The notes: generated by a model not told the origin, from the letters alone. A DNA stretch of 64,000 nt from Bacteroidia bacterium (GCA_016787785.1 JAEUTO010000011.1:1-64000), one strand, 5' to 3'; numbered from the stretch's first letter, positions 1-9,729 are shown. Program-made: numbers and translations.

Positions 1-1376
1 AGAGGTGACTACACCACCTCCGGTTAATACAGACCAGGTGCCTGTTCCTGTGGTTGGCGTGTTAGCGGCTAAGGTTGCGGTTGGTGAACTGATACAAACG
101 GTTTGGTTAGAGCCAGCGTTAGCAATACTCGTTGCAGGGTCTACCTGGATGGTCATTGTACTTGTTGTACTCGAACAAGTTCCTGCTGATGTTATTGTCC
201 ATTGTAAAACGTTTGTGCCTAATGTTAATCCGGTAACCGTTGTGTTTGCACTTGTTGAAGAGGTCACCACACCACCACCGGTTAATACAGACCAGGTTCC
301 TGTTCCTGTGGTTGGAGTATTTGCCGCTAAGGTTGCATTTGGTGAACTGATACAAACGGTTTGGTTAGAGCCTGCGTTGGCAATACTTGTTGCAGGGTCT
401 ACCTGGATCGCCATTGTACTTGTTGTACTCGAGCAAGTTCCTGCTGATGTGATGCTCCATTGTAATATGTTGGTGCCTAATGCCAAGCCCGTAACCGTTG
501 TGGTTGGGTTGTTCGAGTTGGTGAATACTGCTGAACCGGATACCACTGACCAGCTTCCTGTTCCTGTGGTTGGAGTATTTGCCGCTAAAGTTGCGGTTGG
601 TGAACTGATACAAACGGTTTGATTTGATCCTGCATTGGCAATACTCGTTGCAGGGTCTACCTGGATGGTCATCGTACTGGTTGTACTCGAGCAAGTTCCG
701 GCTGATGTGATTGACCATTGTAAAATGTTTGTACCTAATGTTAATCCGGTAACCGTTGTGTTTGCACTTGTTGAAGAAGTGACTACACCACCACCGGTTA
801 ATACAGACCAGGTGCCTGTTCCTGTGGTTGGAGTATTCGCTGCTAATGTTGCGGTTGGGCTAGAGATACAAACGGTTTGATTGCTTCCGGCATTAGCGAT
901 GCTGGTTGCAGGGTCCACTTGGATCGTCACCGTTGAACTTGTACTCGAGCAAATCCCATTACCAATTTCCCATTGCAAAATATTTGTTCCAAGCGTTAGC
1001 CCTGTAACTGTTGTGTTATTTAAGTTTGGACTAGTGATCGTCGCTCCGCCGGAAACAACAGACCATGTGCCTGTTCCAATTGCTGGATTATTCCCGTTTA
1101 AGGTTGTGCTTGGCGAAGAGATACAAAGTGTTTGATTGGATCCAGCATTCGCAGCAGTCGGATTCGCATTAACCGTTATTGTTACATCTGAAACTGAGGT
1201 GCAGGTTCCACTTGTAATTGTCCACTCAAAAACATTTGCACCAACAGCCAAAGCCGTTATCCCTGTTGTTGGCGATAAAGAATTTGTAATTGTACCTCCG
1301 CCAGCAATTAACGACCATGTACCAACACCAGCAGTAGGCGTATTGCCGACCATTGTAAAAGTTGTTGCACAAATTG
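1..1376. repeat. tandem 258-bp coding repeats
   Basis: A marker sequence (gtttg followed by a t-rich stretch) recurs at 101, 359, 617, 875, 1130 and 1376, giving periods of 258, 258, 258, 255 and 246 bases, i.e. 86, 86, 86, 85 and 82 residues. The first four units (nearest the left edge) are almost identical at the DNA level, while the two nearest the N-terminus have diverged. The array runs off the left edge, so the copy number is unknown. Confidence 0.9.
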
Positions 1377-2583
1377 TTTGACTTGTTCCTGCAACAGAAA
1401 CATCTGGAGGAACACAGGATGTAGTGCTATAAGAAATAAAAGTTGAACCGATTTTACCACTTTCGAAAGTTGCCTGAATATATTCGGGAGTGCGGACTGA
1501 ATTAGAAATTCTTATCTCATCAAAATCGCTATCAATATCGCGAATGTTATTGTCTTGCGATTCTCCGATACTCAATGTCGTCAAAGTTCCTCCTGCAGGA
1601 GCATTGGTATAAGCAACGGCAGTACCAAGTTGAATTCCATCAACATAAAAATTTACAACACCGTTTGTAACATCCCTTACCGTTGCAAGATGATACCAAG
1701 TTCCTGCAACTAAAGTAGTTGTTGCATTAGAAACAATCGATTCATTGATACCGGCGCCATACTCCCAAAACATACGCAGTTTATTGGTGTTAGCGCCAGC
1801 TCCATTATAATTAAATAAATAAAATAAATTATCAGGAATTCCAACTTCTCCAACCGCACCACAAGAAATAAAAACGTTATCGTTTGCAGTTAGTTGAACT
1901 GTTTCAAAATTCACCCATGTTTCCAAAGTAACGTCCCCATTTGTTTGAACAGCACCGTTTGGAGAACAAAACATACTTTCAGTTGTTTCAATATCTCTGC
2001 CGTCGGCCGCTAGCGCTGGTGTTTGAAGGTTAGTTCCGACAAGACTCAAATTATTTCCGTTACTCGTAACATCATTTTGATTTAAATTTAAATGATAGGC
2101 AGCAACAAAATTTGCGTCCCAGGTTGAAGTAGTAGAAGGGTCTACAGAAACCGTAGCATTTCCAAAGTACATGTAAAAATCTGTATTAACCGTTGCGCTA
2201 AGTAGCGGGATCTGAACCCAGGCTACAAGTTCGCCCGTCACAGGATCGTATCTTTCAACCTGATGATTGATAAGCGTTGTACCGTTTGATGACGTGAAGA
2301 CAATATCAAAACCACTGATGTTGTTTACCTTTCCGCCATTACTCGTATGCTTAAGATCGTTATCAGTTAGGCGAACTAAAACCGGAAAATTTACAAGGTT
2401 AGTTGTACCAACAGATATCTGTGCTTCTTGTGTAGTAAGTTTTTTAAAATAATTGTAACCGGGAACACTACCGAATGCACTGCAAACGCTGAAAAAAGTG
2501 AGAACAAGAATAGCATAGAATACTATTCCTCTTTTTTGAGAAGATATGCGAAATGGCCTGATAGTCTGATTTTTAACAGTTAT
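1..2583 (-). CDS. giant secreted repeat protein with DUF2341 and LamG-like domains (3' end outside window)
   Basis: Reading leftward from about 2583 the frame stays open to the window edge, so the C-terminus (probably a T9SS sorting domain) is missing. The N-terminus has basic residues (RPFR, QKRG) followed by a hydrophobic stretch ([17 protein letters not shown]) that looks like a signal peptide. Next comes a DUF2341-type region ([30 protein letters not shown]), then a LamG/concanavalin-like domain ([48 protein letters not shown]), then PKD-like repeats of about 82-86 residues with the core [20 protein letters not shown]. The start is a problem: no ATG, GTG or TTG exists in frame between the upstream stop (2632-2634) and the signal peptide. 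I placed the end at an ATA codon (2581-2583), but ATT at 2617-2619 is equally possible. Likely a surface adhesin or matrix protein; function not known. Confidence 0.75.
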   Translation of the reverse strand, partial: MTVKNQTIRPFRISSQKRGIVFYAILVLTFFSVCSAFGSVPGYNYFKKLTTQEAQISVGTTNLVNFPVLVRLTDNDLKHTSNGGKVNNISGFDIVFTSSNGTTLINHQVERYDPVTGELVAWVQIPLLSATVNTDFYMYFGNATVSVDPSTTSTWDANFVAAYHLNLNQNDVTSNGNNLSLVGTNLQTPALAADGRDIETTESMFCSPNGAVQTNGDVTLETWVNFETVQLTANDNVFISCGAVGEVGIPDNLFYLFNYNGAGANTNKLRMFWEYGAGINESIVSNATTTLVAGTWYHLATVRDVTNGVVNFYVDGIQLGTAVAYTNAPAGGTLTTLSIGESQDNNIRDIDSDFDEIRISNSVRTPEYIQATFESGKIGSTFISYSTTSCVPPDVSVAGTSQTICATTFTMVGNTPTAGVGTWSLIAGGGTITNSLSPTTGITALAVGANVFEWTITSGTCTSVSDVTITVNANPTAANAGSNQTLCISSPSTTLNGNNPAIGTGTWSVVSGGATITSPNLNNTTVTGLTLGTNILQWEIGNGICSSTSSTVTIQVDPATSIANAGSNQTVCISSPTATLAANTPTTGTGTWSVLTGGGVVTSSTSANTTVTGLTLGTNILQWSITSAGTCSSTTSTMTIQVDPATSIANAGSNQTVCISSPTATLAANTPTTGTGSWSVVSGSAVFTNSNNPTTTVTGLALGTNILQWSITSAGTCSSTTSTMAIQVDPATSIANAGSNQTVCISSPNATLAANTPTTGTGTWSVLTGGGVVTSSTSANTTVTGLTLGTNVLQWTITSAGTCSSTTSTMTIQVDPATSIANAGSNQTVCISSPTATLAANTPTTGTGTWSVLTGGGVVTS

Positions 2584-2818
2584 AAAGCTAAAACATTTTA
2601 CGGATAATTGAGCGATAATTCGATAAAAAAACTAACCGAATCGCCAAAACAAAAAACTTAAATACTTGATAATCAATAATTTAATAAAGCTGTAAATTTA
2701 TTCACTCATTCATGCAAAAAAAAAGAAATTTTTGTCGAAAAAATCTAAAACGAAACAGTTAAAATTACGGCTATCTCTTTGCACAAAATAATCGTAGAAA
2801 ACTTAAAAAAAAGAAAAA

Positions 2819-4420
2819 TTATTTCCTGAATTCTTGTTTTAATTCTTCCAAACTGAGTGCATTTAAACAAAATTCTTTGCTTAACATTCCTTTTCTCGCT
2901 GCGCAAACACCATAGTACATATCATGGAAACCCTCTCTGTGATGGGCATCCGGGTTGATCGAGATCTTTACATTTTTTTCCAGGCAATACCAGATCCATC
3001 TCCAATCAATGTCTAAACGATAAGGGTGCGCATTTAACTCCATGCTCACTTTGTTTGCGGCACACGCATCAATAACTTTTTTATGATTGATAGGATAGCC
3101 GGGACGCGCCAATAGCAAGCGTCCTGTGGGATGACCTAAAATGGATGTGTAAGGATTTTCAATGGCTTTGATCAATCTTTCTGTTGCCTTTTCTTCATTC
3201 ATTTTCAAATTTGAATGAACTGATGCAACAATAAAATCAAAAGTTTTTAAAATTTCTTCTGGATAATCCAAAGAACCGTCGTTTAAAATATCGCTTTCAA
3301 TTCCTTTTAGTACCGTAAAGTTGCTAAACGTTAGGTTCAATTTATCGATCTCTTTTTGCTGTTCTAAAACTTTTTCGATTGGCAAACCATTTGCGTAAAA
3401 AGCCGATCTTGAGTGATCGCAAATTCCTAAATATTGGTAACCCAGATCCTTGCAATAGCCCGCCATTTCTGATAAAGTATGTACACCGTCGCTATAGGTT
3501 GTGTGATTGTGAAGTATGCCTTTGAGGTCTTCCATCTCGATCAATTTTGGAATTTCATGTTCCAAAGCAAGATCAACTTCATTCAATCCTTCACGCAATT
3601 CCGGTTCTATATATTGCAAATTTAATGCGCTGTAAATTTCTTCATCGTCAAAAAATTCTGTTGAATCCAACCCAACAAAATTTATTTTTTCAAGATGCAA
3701 AGGGGTTGATGTTAACTCAACATATTTGTAAAAAAACTCAGCAGGTTCACATAAAATATATTTTATCTTTAACGGAATAGTTTTTTCTAAGGACGAAATA
3801 TCCACTGAAATTTCGCCGTCTACCAATATCTCAATTTTATCAACTATCTCGCATTTCCTTGCCAGTTGGCCAACTGCGGCCACCTGTAACTCATTTTGTT
3901 GTTCAGAGATAAATTCTATTAAATTTTTTACCGGCTTTTCTACAGACGCGAAATGAAACTTATTATTGTTGGCCAATTTAAACTCTATATTCAATTTTAT
4001 TGCAGCCTGCGTTTTTTCTCCGAAACCTTTTAATGCAGTTAAACGGTTTTCGTTGCAGGCATATAATAATTCTCCAACGCTTTCCACATTTAATTCTAAC
4101 CAAAGCTGCCGTACTTTTTTTGGTCCAAGACCTTTGATACCAAGCATTTCAACAACTCCTACCGGTGTTTTTTCATATAGCTCGGATAATTCTTTTGTTG
4201 TGCCTGTAGTTAATAGTTCATGAATTTTTGCAGCAATACTTTTTCCAATTCCTTCTATCGAGGAAATTTCTTCCTGCGTTTTTCCTTCAAAATCGTATCT
4301 TAATTTATCTAATTTATAAGCCGCGGCGGCTATTGATTTAATCTTAAATGGATTTTCGTTATGAAGCTCCATCAGTTTCGCAGTTATTTCTAACGCATTT
4401 GTTACATCGTCGCTATTCAT
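2819..4420 (-). CDS. polX: PolX-family protein with PHP phosphoesterase domain, polymerase site degenerate
   Basis: The protein has about 533 residues with the layout of bacterial PolX: N-terminal 8-kDa/helix-hairpin-helix region (IEGIGKSIAAKI, IKGLGPKKVRQL, LKGFGEKTQAAI), a central nucleotidyltransferase-like region, and a C-terminal PHP domain. The PHP metal ligands are all visible (HNHTTYSDG, ICDHS, GIESDI, ASVHSN, GHP, MELN, NPDAH), so 3'-5' exonuclease/phosphoesterase activity is plausible. In the polymerase region the usual G-S-x-R-R and D-x-D read GQLARK and KIE, and the third Asp position reads Lys, so DNA synthesis is doubtful. I chose the ATG at 4420 (MNSDDV) over the one at 4453; it overlaps the end of ispD by 8 bases, indicating a two-gene operon. 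In the family PolX acts in base-excision repair. Confidence 0.85.
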   Translation of the reverse strand: MNSDDVTNALEITAKLMELHNENPFKIKSIAAAAYKLDKLRYDFEGKTQEEISSIEGIGKSIAAKIHELLTTGTTKELSELYEKTPVGVVEMLGIKGLGPKKVRQLWLELNVESVGELLYACNENRLTALKGFGEKTQAAIKLNIEFKLANNNKFHFASVEKPVKNLIEFISEQQNELQVAAVGQLARKCEIVDKIEILVDGEISVDISSLEKTIPLKIKYILCEPAEFFYKYVELTSTPLHLEKINFVGLDSTEFFDDEEIYSALNLQYIEPELREGLNEVDLALEHEIPKLIEMEDLKGILHNHTTYSDGVHTLSEMAGYCKDLGYQYLGICDHSRSAFYANGLPIEKVLEQQKEIDKLNLTFSNFTVLKGIESDILNDGSLDYPEEILKTFDFIVASVHSNLKMNEEKATERLIKAIENPYTSILGHPTGRLLLARPGYPINHKKVIDACAANKVSMELNAHPYRLDIDWRWIWYCLEKNVKISINPDAHHREGFHDMYYGVCAARKGMLSKEFCLNALSLEELKQEFRK

Positions 4421-5090
4421 TGTGCAGCAAGGCTTTTGCGATGGCCAGGTCAAATTGATCGGTGATCTTTATGTTCTCAATATTGCCTTCCACCAGGTTT
4501 ATTTTTTCACCGATAGCTTCTAAAACCGTGGCATCATCAGTAAAGGAAGAATTGTACTCCTGCAAAAAAGCTTTTTTAATTTTTGAAGCCAAAAAACATT
4601 GTGGTGTTTGAATTATCTTGTAATTGTTCCGGTTCACTGAAGCATTTTTTTCTCCATTTACCGTTCGTAAACTATCGTTTATTGCAATAACGGGTATGGC
4701 ATTTCCTTTTTCTTTTGCAGTATCAAAACAATTCTTGATTGTTTGTATTGACACTGAAGGTCTTGCTGCGTCGTGGATCCCAACGATCGCATTTTCGTCA
4801 TCAACCAAAACCAATCCATTCTTTACCGAGTGGAAGCGAGTATCCCCTCCAAGAACAACTGAAATGTTTTTTTTACCCGGAATGTGTTTTGCGATCAATT
4901 CATCGAGGCAGGTCTTAAAATCGCGATGTACGCTAATAATTATTTTGATGGCAGGATCGTAATTTAAAAAAACGTTAATCGTTCTGATAATAATAGCCTG
5001 GCCATTAATTTCTATGAATTGTTTTGGCGTTGTGCTCTGCATGCGGGTTCCGGTGCCACCCGCTACTATTATTATAAACTTTTGATCCAC
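4413..5090 (-). CDS. ispD: 2-C-methyl-D-erythritol 4-phosphate cytidylyltransferase
   Basis: IspD couples CTP to methylerythritol phosphate in the non-mevalonate isoprenoid pathway (cytoplasm). The 225-residue length is normal. Visible motifs: N-terminal AGGTGTRMQ and PKQF (nucleotide binding), GGDTRFHSV, HDAARP, TPQCF, FTDDATVLEA and the C-terminal NIKITDQFDL. The start codon is GTG at 5088-5090. The stop overlaps the PolX gene start, so the two are probably co-transcribed. A terminator at 5119-5148 separates it from the upstream peptide-binding protein gene. Confidence 0.95.
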   Translation of the reverse strand: MDQKFIIIVAGGTGTRMQSTTPKQFIEINGQAIIIRTINVFLNYDPAIKIIISVHRDFKTCLDELIAKHIPGKKNISVVLGGDTRFHSVKNGLVLVDDENAIVGIHDAARPSVSIQTIKNCFDTAKEKGNAIPVIAINDSLRTVNGEKNASVNRNNYKIIQTPQCFLASKIKKAFLQEYNSSFTDDATVLEAIGEKINLVEGNIENIKITDQFDLAIAKALLHNE

Positions 5091-5118
5091 AAATTAAAAT
5101 TAAGTACAATTATAGTAA

Positions 5119-5148
5119 TAAAAAAATCCCAACCTTTTTGGCTGGGAT
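5119..5148 (-). terminator. rho-independent terminator after the peptide-binding protein gene
   Basis: On the minus strand, a 9-bp stem (ATCCCAGCC / GGTTGGGAT, one G-T wobble) with an AAAAA loop is followed by a T run. It lies just past the stop of the gene ending at 5169. Confidence 0.85.
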
Positions 5149-5168
5149 CTTTTCTAAAATTTTATATT

Positions 5169-6932
5169 TTATTTTTTAGTTAGTTTATCTAACGGAATTA
5201 AATAAGTTGTTGTTGCATTAATGTAATTCATTGGATTTTCCGGTAAATTACGAACGTTCTTTTGTTCTAACCTAAAATTCTCATCGTAAAAAATTGGCAT
5301 GAAAGGCGCATCATCCAACACAACTTGCTCTGCCTGTGCTAATAAAGCAAAACGTTTTGCTTTTTCAGGTTCAACACGTGCTGCCATAAATAAAGAGTCA
5401 AATCTTGCATTTTTGTAACGGAAGAAATTGATGTATGATTTTTCTGTAGCATTTGCAGGAACGTGTTTACCATAAAATAAGGTTAAGAAAGATTCCGGAT
5501 CTGGATAATCACTTACCCATGCAAAACGGAAGAAATCTGATTTACCACCTTGAATATTCTCGATATGCTCAGCAAATGGAACTGTATTAATGTTTACAGT
5601 AACACCTAAGTTCTCTTTCAACATTTTTTGTATTACCTCAGCAATTAAGATATTTCTATCTCCACCACCACTGTTAATCTCTAAAGTGATCTCCGGGAAA
5701 CCCTTACCATCAGAGTAACCTGCGGCTTTTAATAATTCTTTTGCTTTTGCCGGATCGTAGGTGTATCCTTTTAAAGATTTGTAGTCGTAACCTTCTTTTT
5801 CAAACGCTTCTGTATAAGGCACCATCCCGTAGTCGGCAGATGTACCTTCGCCCTGGATTGTGAAGTCGGCTATTTTATGGCGATCGATAGCGTAGTTGAA
5901 GGCTAAACGAACATCTTTTTTAGCAAATACAGGATTGGCTTGTAAATTAAAGCCGAAGAAATTAGTGTTCAGTGCAGTTGAAGAAACGATATCAAATTCA
6001 GGATTATTGCTTTTTGCATTTCCCAGTTCACCCATAAATTCGTGGAACATCTCAACAGGAATACGGTAAACCATGTCTAAATTACCACGTTTAAATTCAA
6101 GGATCTCAGATTTTTTATCACGAATAAAAGACCATTTAATACCATCTAAATATGGAAGTTTATTTCCAAACTCGTCATAACCCCAATAAGCCTGATTTTT
6201 TTTCATGATAATTACTTCACCTTCTTTTACTGTTTCAACAAAGAAAGGTCCTGTGCCAACACATTTTGTGCGCATATCTGCGCCGTATTTTGCAACAGCC
6301 TCTTTAGCATAAACATAACAGCCTGGCATTGCTAATAGGTTTAAGAAACTGCCATCAGGATGAATTAATTTTATTTTTAGAGTAGTATCGTTTACAACTG
6401 TTACACCTTTTACACCAGTTGCTTTACCTGTTTTTGAAGCTTCAAAGTTTTCGTTTGCTCCGAGCACACGGTCTTTTAACGTAATATCAAATTGATTGTT
6501 ATTTGGATCTTGAGTACAAACTTTGTCTAAGCAATATTTAACGTCAGCGGCAGTTGCCATACGTCCTTTTCCCTCAGGGAAACAAGGATCGTCATGAAAC
6601 TTTGCATTTCCTCTTAGATGAAATGTGTATTCAGTCTGGTCTTCACTAACCTCCCAACTTTTTGCAATCCCAGGCATTAAAGTAAGATCTACCTGATTAT
6701 ATTTTAACAAACCTTCGTATACCTGAGAGCCAATGTGAAAACTATTTATCTCATTGATCGCAATAGGCATAAGGCTTTTGATGTTTTCAACTTCATTTAA
6801 CCTTAATATTCCCCCCATGTAAACCCCTCCTTTTGCCTCGGAAGTATCACTATTGTTATTTTTTTTATCGCCACCGCAAGACGTTAACAATAATGATAAA
6901 GAGATAGAACTAAATAGAAATAATTTATTCAT
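5169..6932 (-). CDS. peptide ABC transporter substrate-binding lipoprotein (SBP family 5)
   Basis: A 587-residue lipoprotein. Its signal peptide ends in the lipobox LLTSC (Cys 19), so it should be anchored in a membrane facing the periplasm. The rest matches the DppA/OppA family: MPGIAKSWEVSEDQTEYTF, FHLRGNAKFHDD, ADVKYCLDKV, VGTGPFFVE, YWGYDEFGN, DVRLAFNYAIDR, AKELLKAAGYSDGKGFP and a C-terminal APFMPIFYD. It captures oligopeptides for an ABC importer. No permease genes are adjacent; a fused Dpp-type ATPase lies at 39875-41710. Transcription probably starts at the TATATTTG box at 6961-6968, and the gene is followed by its own terminator. Family assignment is firm; the exact substrate cannot be read from the sequence. 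Confidence 0.9.
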   Translation of the reverse strand: MNKLFLFSSISLSLLLTSCGGDKKNNNSDTSEAKGGVYMGGILRLNEVENIKSLMPIAINEINSFHIGSQVYEGLLKYNQVDLTLMPGIAKSWEVSEDQTEYTFHLRGNAKFHDDPCFPEGKGRMATAADVKYCLDKVCTQDPNNNQFDITLKDRVLGANENFEASKTGKATGVKGVTVVNDTTLKIKLIHPDGSFLNLLAMPGCYVYAKEAVAKYGADMRTKCVGTGPFFVETVKEGEVIIMKKNQAYWGYDEFGNKLPYLDGIKWSFIRDKKSEILEFKRGNLDMVYRIPVEMFHEFMGELGNAKSNNPEFDIVSSTALNTNFFGFNLQANPVFAKKDVRLAFNYAIDRHKIADFTIQGEGTSADYGMVPYTEAFEKEGYDYKSLKGYTYDPAKAKELLKAAGYSDGKGFPEITLEINSGGGDRNILIAEVIQKMLKENLGVTVNINTVPFAEHIENIQGGKSDFFRFAWVSDYPDPESFLTLFYGKHVPANATEKSYINFFRYKNARFDSLFMAARVEPEKAKRFALLAQAEQVVLDDAPFMPIFYDENFRLEQKNVRNLPENPMNYINATTTYLIPLDKLTKK

Positions 6933-6960
6933 AGTGTTTTAATAACAAAGTTTTGAACAA

Positions 6961-6968
6961 CAAATATA
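6961..6968 (-). promoter_or_regulatory. Bacteroidota -7 box (TATATTTG)
   Basis: Exact match to TAnnTTTG on the minus strand, 28 bases upstream of the ATG at 6932. No TTG is seen at the -33 position. Confidence 0.6.
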
Positions 6969-7023
6969 GGTTTTTGATTGATTTTTGCTAATTTTTTTGC
7001 CGAAAATGTGTAAAATTTATTTT

Positions 7024-7785
7024 TTATTCGATTTCAAGTAAAACAGGGCAATGATCGCTATGCACAGCATCGGCTAAGATCACCGACCTTCTAAGCCTTG
7101 CAACAAGTTGGGCCGATGCCAAATTATAATCAATTCGCCAACCTAAATTCTTTGATCTTGATCCTGCCCTGTAACTCCACCAGCTATATTGGTGGGGTTC
7201 CTGGTTAAAATGCCTGAAAGTATCAATAAAACCGGTATTTATAAATTGTTCCATCCATTCACGTTCTTCAGGCAAAAAGCCGCTGGTATTGGCGTTTGAC
7301 TTAGGATTATGAATATCTATGGGTTTATGACATATGTTAAAATCGCCACATAAAATAAGGCTGGTATGTGTTTTTTTTAATTCGGCTATATAGTTATTAA
7401 AATCAGCCAGCCATTTCATTTTAAAAACCTGGCGCAAATCGCCACTACTGCCGCTTGGATGATAAACGCTCATCACAGAAATATCGTCAAAATCAACGCG
7501 TATTATCCTGCCTTCATCGTCGTACTCTTTGATACCACAACCATAAACTACATTTTTCGGTTCTATTTTTGAAAAAATGGCTACGCCGCTATATCCTTTT
7601 TTTTGGGCTGGGTACCAATAGTGATGATACCCTAATTCTTCGAACTCAAAAACACCCACTTGTTCGGGTGTTGCTTTAACTTCCTGCAAACACAGCACAT
7701 CCGGATTAGTTGCTTTGATCCAGTCAAGCAAACCATGACCCATGGCCGCTCTAATTCCGTTAACATTATAGGTAATTATCCTCAT
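7024..7785 (-). CDS. xth: exodeoxyribonuclease III
   Basis: AP endonuclease/3'-5' exonuclease of the ExoIII/ExoA family, which repairs abasic sites. About 253 residues from the chosen start. Visible family motifs: MRIITYNVNGIRAA at the N-terminus, LCLQEVKA (metal-binding Glu), YHPSGS, LILCGDFNICH (Asp/Asn pair), GFIDTFRH, YSWWSYRAGSRSKNLGWRIDY and the C-terminal SDHCPVLLE (catalytic Asp-His). A longer frame begins at 7830, but that start lies inside a perfect -7 promoter box (7828-7835), and the family begins at MRIITYN, so 7785 is the real start. The next gene is divergent. Confidence 0.93.
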   Translation of the reverse strand: MRIITYNVNGIRAAMGHGLLDWIKATNPDVLCLQEVKATPEQVGVFEFEELGYHHYWYPAQKKGYSGVAIFSKIEPKNVVYGCGIKEYDDEGRIIRVDFDDISVMSVYHPSGSSGDLRQVFKMKWLADFNNYIAELKKTHTSLILCGDFNICHKPIDIHNPKSNANTSGFLPEEREWMEQFINTGFIDTFRHFNQEPHQYSWWSYRAGSRSKNLGWRIDYNLASAQLVARLRRSVILADAVHSDHCPVLLEIE

Positions 7786-7827
7786 TTTATGTGTAAGTGC
7801 AATTTTACCTGAAATAAAAGAAAAAGA

Positions 7828-7835
7828 CAAACTTA
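7828..7835 (-). promoter_or_regulatory. Bacteroidota -7 box (TAAGTTTG) for exonuclease III
   Basis: Exact TAnnTTTG match on the minus strand, 42 bases upstream of the ATG at 7785. It supports the shorter start of that gene. Confidence 0.6.
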
Positions 7836-7901
7836 TTTTGTGGCAAAATTGTGTACCTGCTAAGTAAATTTTATTTATTTTTATGACTCAACTTAATATC
7901 C

Positions 7902-9341
7902 ATGAAAAAATTTACACAGCATTTTCTTGCAACTATTATTATTTTAGTTAGTCAAAATCTATTTTCGCAACGCGATAAAGATGAAACAGATCCCTTATTT
8001 ACAAGTGCTTATGAGAAGTTTGAAAAAGGCGAATACAAAGAATCATATAATGATTATACAGCCTATTTAACGAAAAAACCTAATGATAATAATGCACTAT
8101 ATAACAGAGGATTGTGCGCTTATGAGATGCAAGATTATAAAGATGGTATTACCAACTTTAGCAAAAGTATTTACAATGGTAGAAAAAAACACGATGCTTT
8201 TTACGGAAGAGGATTGTGTAACTACAAATTAAAGAACTATAAAGTAGCAATTGCAGATTTTGATACTGCGATCTCTTATAAACCGGATTATGCAAGGGCA
8301 CTTACTTTTAAAGGGGCTGCATTAAAGGAACTTGCAAGTTACAAAGAAGCTTTGCCGGTTTTAAATAAAGCAGTAGAATCTGATCCGGGTTACGAAAGCG
8401 CTTATTATTACCGCGGTATTGTAAAATATTATTTAGAAGATTTTGATGGCGGATTAGCTGATTGCAACAAAGCTTTATCTATCCATTCTTATTACGATAC
8501 ATATTTCTGGCGTGGTTTAATTTATATCAGCTTAAAAAAATATAAAGAATCTATTCAGGATTATGATACTGTCATCCATCACGATCCAAAATATGCTACA
8601 GCATATTACAACAGGGCAATTAGTTATTACGAATTAAAGAATTATGAAAAAGCTTTATCAGATAACAATAAAGCTATTGAATTAGACGCTGCAAAACCTG
8701 AAGCCTATTACAACCGCGCGCTATGTAAATTTGAATTATTTAAGTACAAAGAAGCAGAACCGGATTTTAATGCTGCAATAGACCTTAAGTTAGACGATTC
8801 TAAACATTATTTATGGCGTGGGGTAAATTATTATTACCAGGATAAATTTTCTGAGGCAATGACTGATCTTAACATGTCTTTACAAAAAAACAACAAAAAT
8901 GAAACGGCTTATTATTATCGCGCCATAGTTAAATATGCGCTGCAAGATGATAAAGGTGTTGTTGAAGATTGTACTTCTGCGTTAGCTTTAAAAAAATCGC
9001 ACGATACTTATTATCAACGCGGCATTAGTAAATACATGCTAAAAGATTACACGGGGGCTATTGAAGATTTTAATGAATCGCTAAAAATAAAACCAGATTA
9101 TAAGTTAGCTTTATTAGAAAGAGGCGTTACTTATTACCAGACCGAAAAAGATGCTTTAGCGTTGGCTGATCTTAGTAAAGCTATTGAGTTAGATCCAAAA
9201 AGCGGAAGAGCTTATTATTTTAGAGGTAAACTAAAAAAATACATGAGTGATGTTTCTGGATCGTGTGCTGATTTAAAACAAGCAAAGTCACTAAAATATG
9301 AGAAAGCAGAAGATGAGTTAATTAAGAATGGTTGTAAGTAA
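7902..9341 (+). CDS. secreted tetratricopeptide-repeat protein
   Basis: A 479-residue protein with an N-terminal signal peptide (MKKFTQHFLATIIILVSQNLFSQ) followed almost entirely by about twelve TPR units of 34 residues. Typical unit signatures are ALYNRGLCAYEMQDYKDGI, AYYYRGIVKYYLEDFDGGL, AYYNRAISYYELKNYEKAL and AYYFRGKLKKYMSD. It ends with SCADLKQAKSLKYEKAEDELIKNGCK. TPR arrays bind other proteins, so it is probably a periplasmic or outer-membrane scaffold. No catalytic domain is present. It is divergent from exonuclease III and convergent with the HTH gene, so it is likely transcribed alone. Confidence 0.85.
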   Translation: MKKFTQHFLATIIILVSQNLFSQRDKDETDPLFTSAYEKFEKGEYKESYNDYTAYLTKKPNDNNALYNRGLCAYEMQDYKDGITNFSKSIYNGRKKHDAFYGRGLCNYKLKNYKVAIADFDTAISYKPDYARALTFKGAALKELASYKEALPVLNKAVESDPGYESAYYYRGIVKYYLEDFDGGLADCNKALSIHSYYDTYFWRGLIYISLKKYKESIQDYDTVIHHDPKYATAYYNRAISYYELKNYEKALSDNNKAIELDAAKPEAYYNRALCKFELFKYKEAEPDFNAAIDLKLDDSKHYLWRGVNYYYQDKFSEAMTDLNMSLQKNNKNETAYYYRAIVKYALQDDKGVVEDCTSALALKKSHDTYYQRGISKYMLKDYTGAIEDFNESLKIKPDYKLALLERGVTYYQTEKDALALADLSKAIELDPKSGRAYYFRGKLKKYMSDVSGSCADLKQAKSLKYEKAEDELIKNGCK

Positions 9342-9348
9342 CTGCCAG

Positions 9349-9729
9349 TTACTTTTTATGTTTTGTTTTCTTTTCAAGTAAGCCGTTTATCTTTTTAAGG
9401 TAATTCACTTCATTTTGTAATACTTCTATCTGTTTTTGAAGCGTTTTTATCTCCTCGCTTTGAATTTTATTATAAAGTGTATTGGGTTCATTAACAAAAT
9501 AGCTTTTTGTGTTGCTGTTATTATATTCTTTTTGAATGGAATAAAGAGAAAAAAAATCACATTTCAACTCCTTACCGATCTTATTTAAAAGTGCGGTGTC
9601 AATACTTTCCCGTTCAAAGATATTATACACTACATTTCTGCTTCGGTTTATTCTTTTAGCAAAATCGATAACTGATACCCCCTGACGAAAAAGTTCTTCT
9701 CTTATTTTTTTTCCAATGTGTATTGCCAT
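9349..9729 (-). CDS. small XRE-like helix-turn-helix protein with coiled coil
   Basis: A 126-residue protein. Residues 5-65 resemble an XRE/lambda-repressor-type helix-turn-helix (IREELFRQGVSVIDFAKRINRSRNVVYNIFE as two adjacent helices, then LLNKIGKELKCDFFSLYS). Residues 85-120 form a leucine-rich coiled coil (IKTLQKQIEVLQNEVNYLKKI), suggesting dimerization. The tail is very basic. It stands alone, convergent with the TPR gene; its target is unknown. Such proteins in Bacteroidota are common and usually unstudied. Confidence 0.75.
   Translation of the reverse strand: MAIHIGKKIREELFRQGVSVIDFAKRINRSRNVVYNIFERESIDTALLNKIGKELKCDFFSLYSIQKEYNNSNTKSYFVNEPNTLYNKIQSEEIKTLQKQIEVLQNEVNYLKKINGLLEKKTKHKK

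Noticed and set aside
5-1381. Long plus-strand open frames opposite the giant repeat protein
   Set aside because: They repeat with the same 258-base period and are made of low-complexity Val/Pro/Thr sequence; they arise because the repeat's codon pattern on the minus strand leaves the antisense frame free of stops. The minus-strand frame shows real domains.
7786-7830. Longer N-terminus of exonuclease III
   Set aside because: The start would sit in an exact -7 box and the family begins at MRIITYN.
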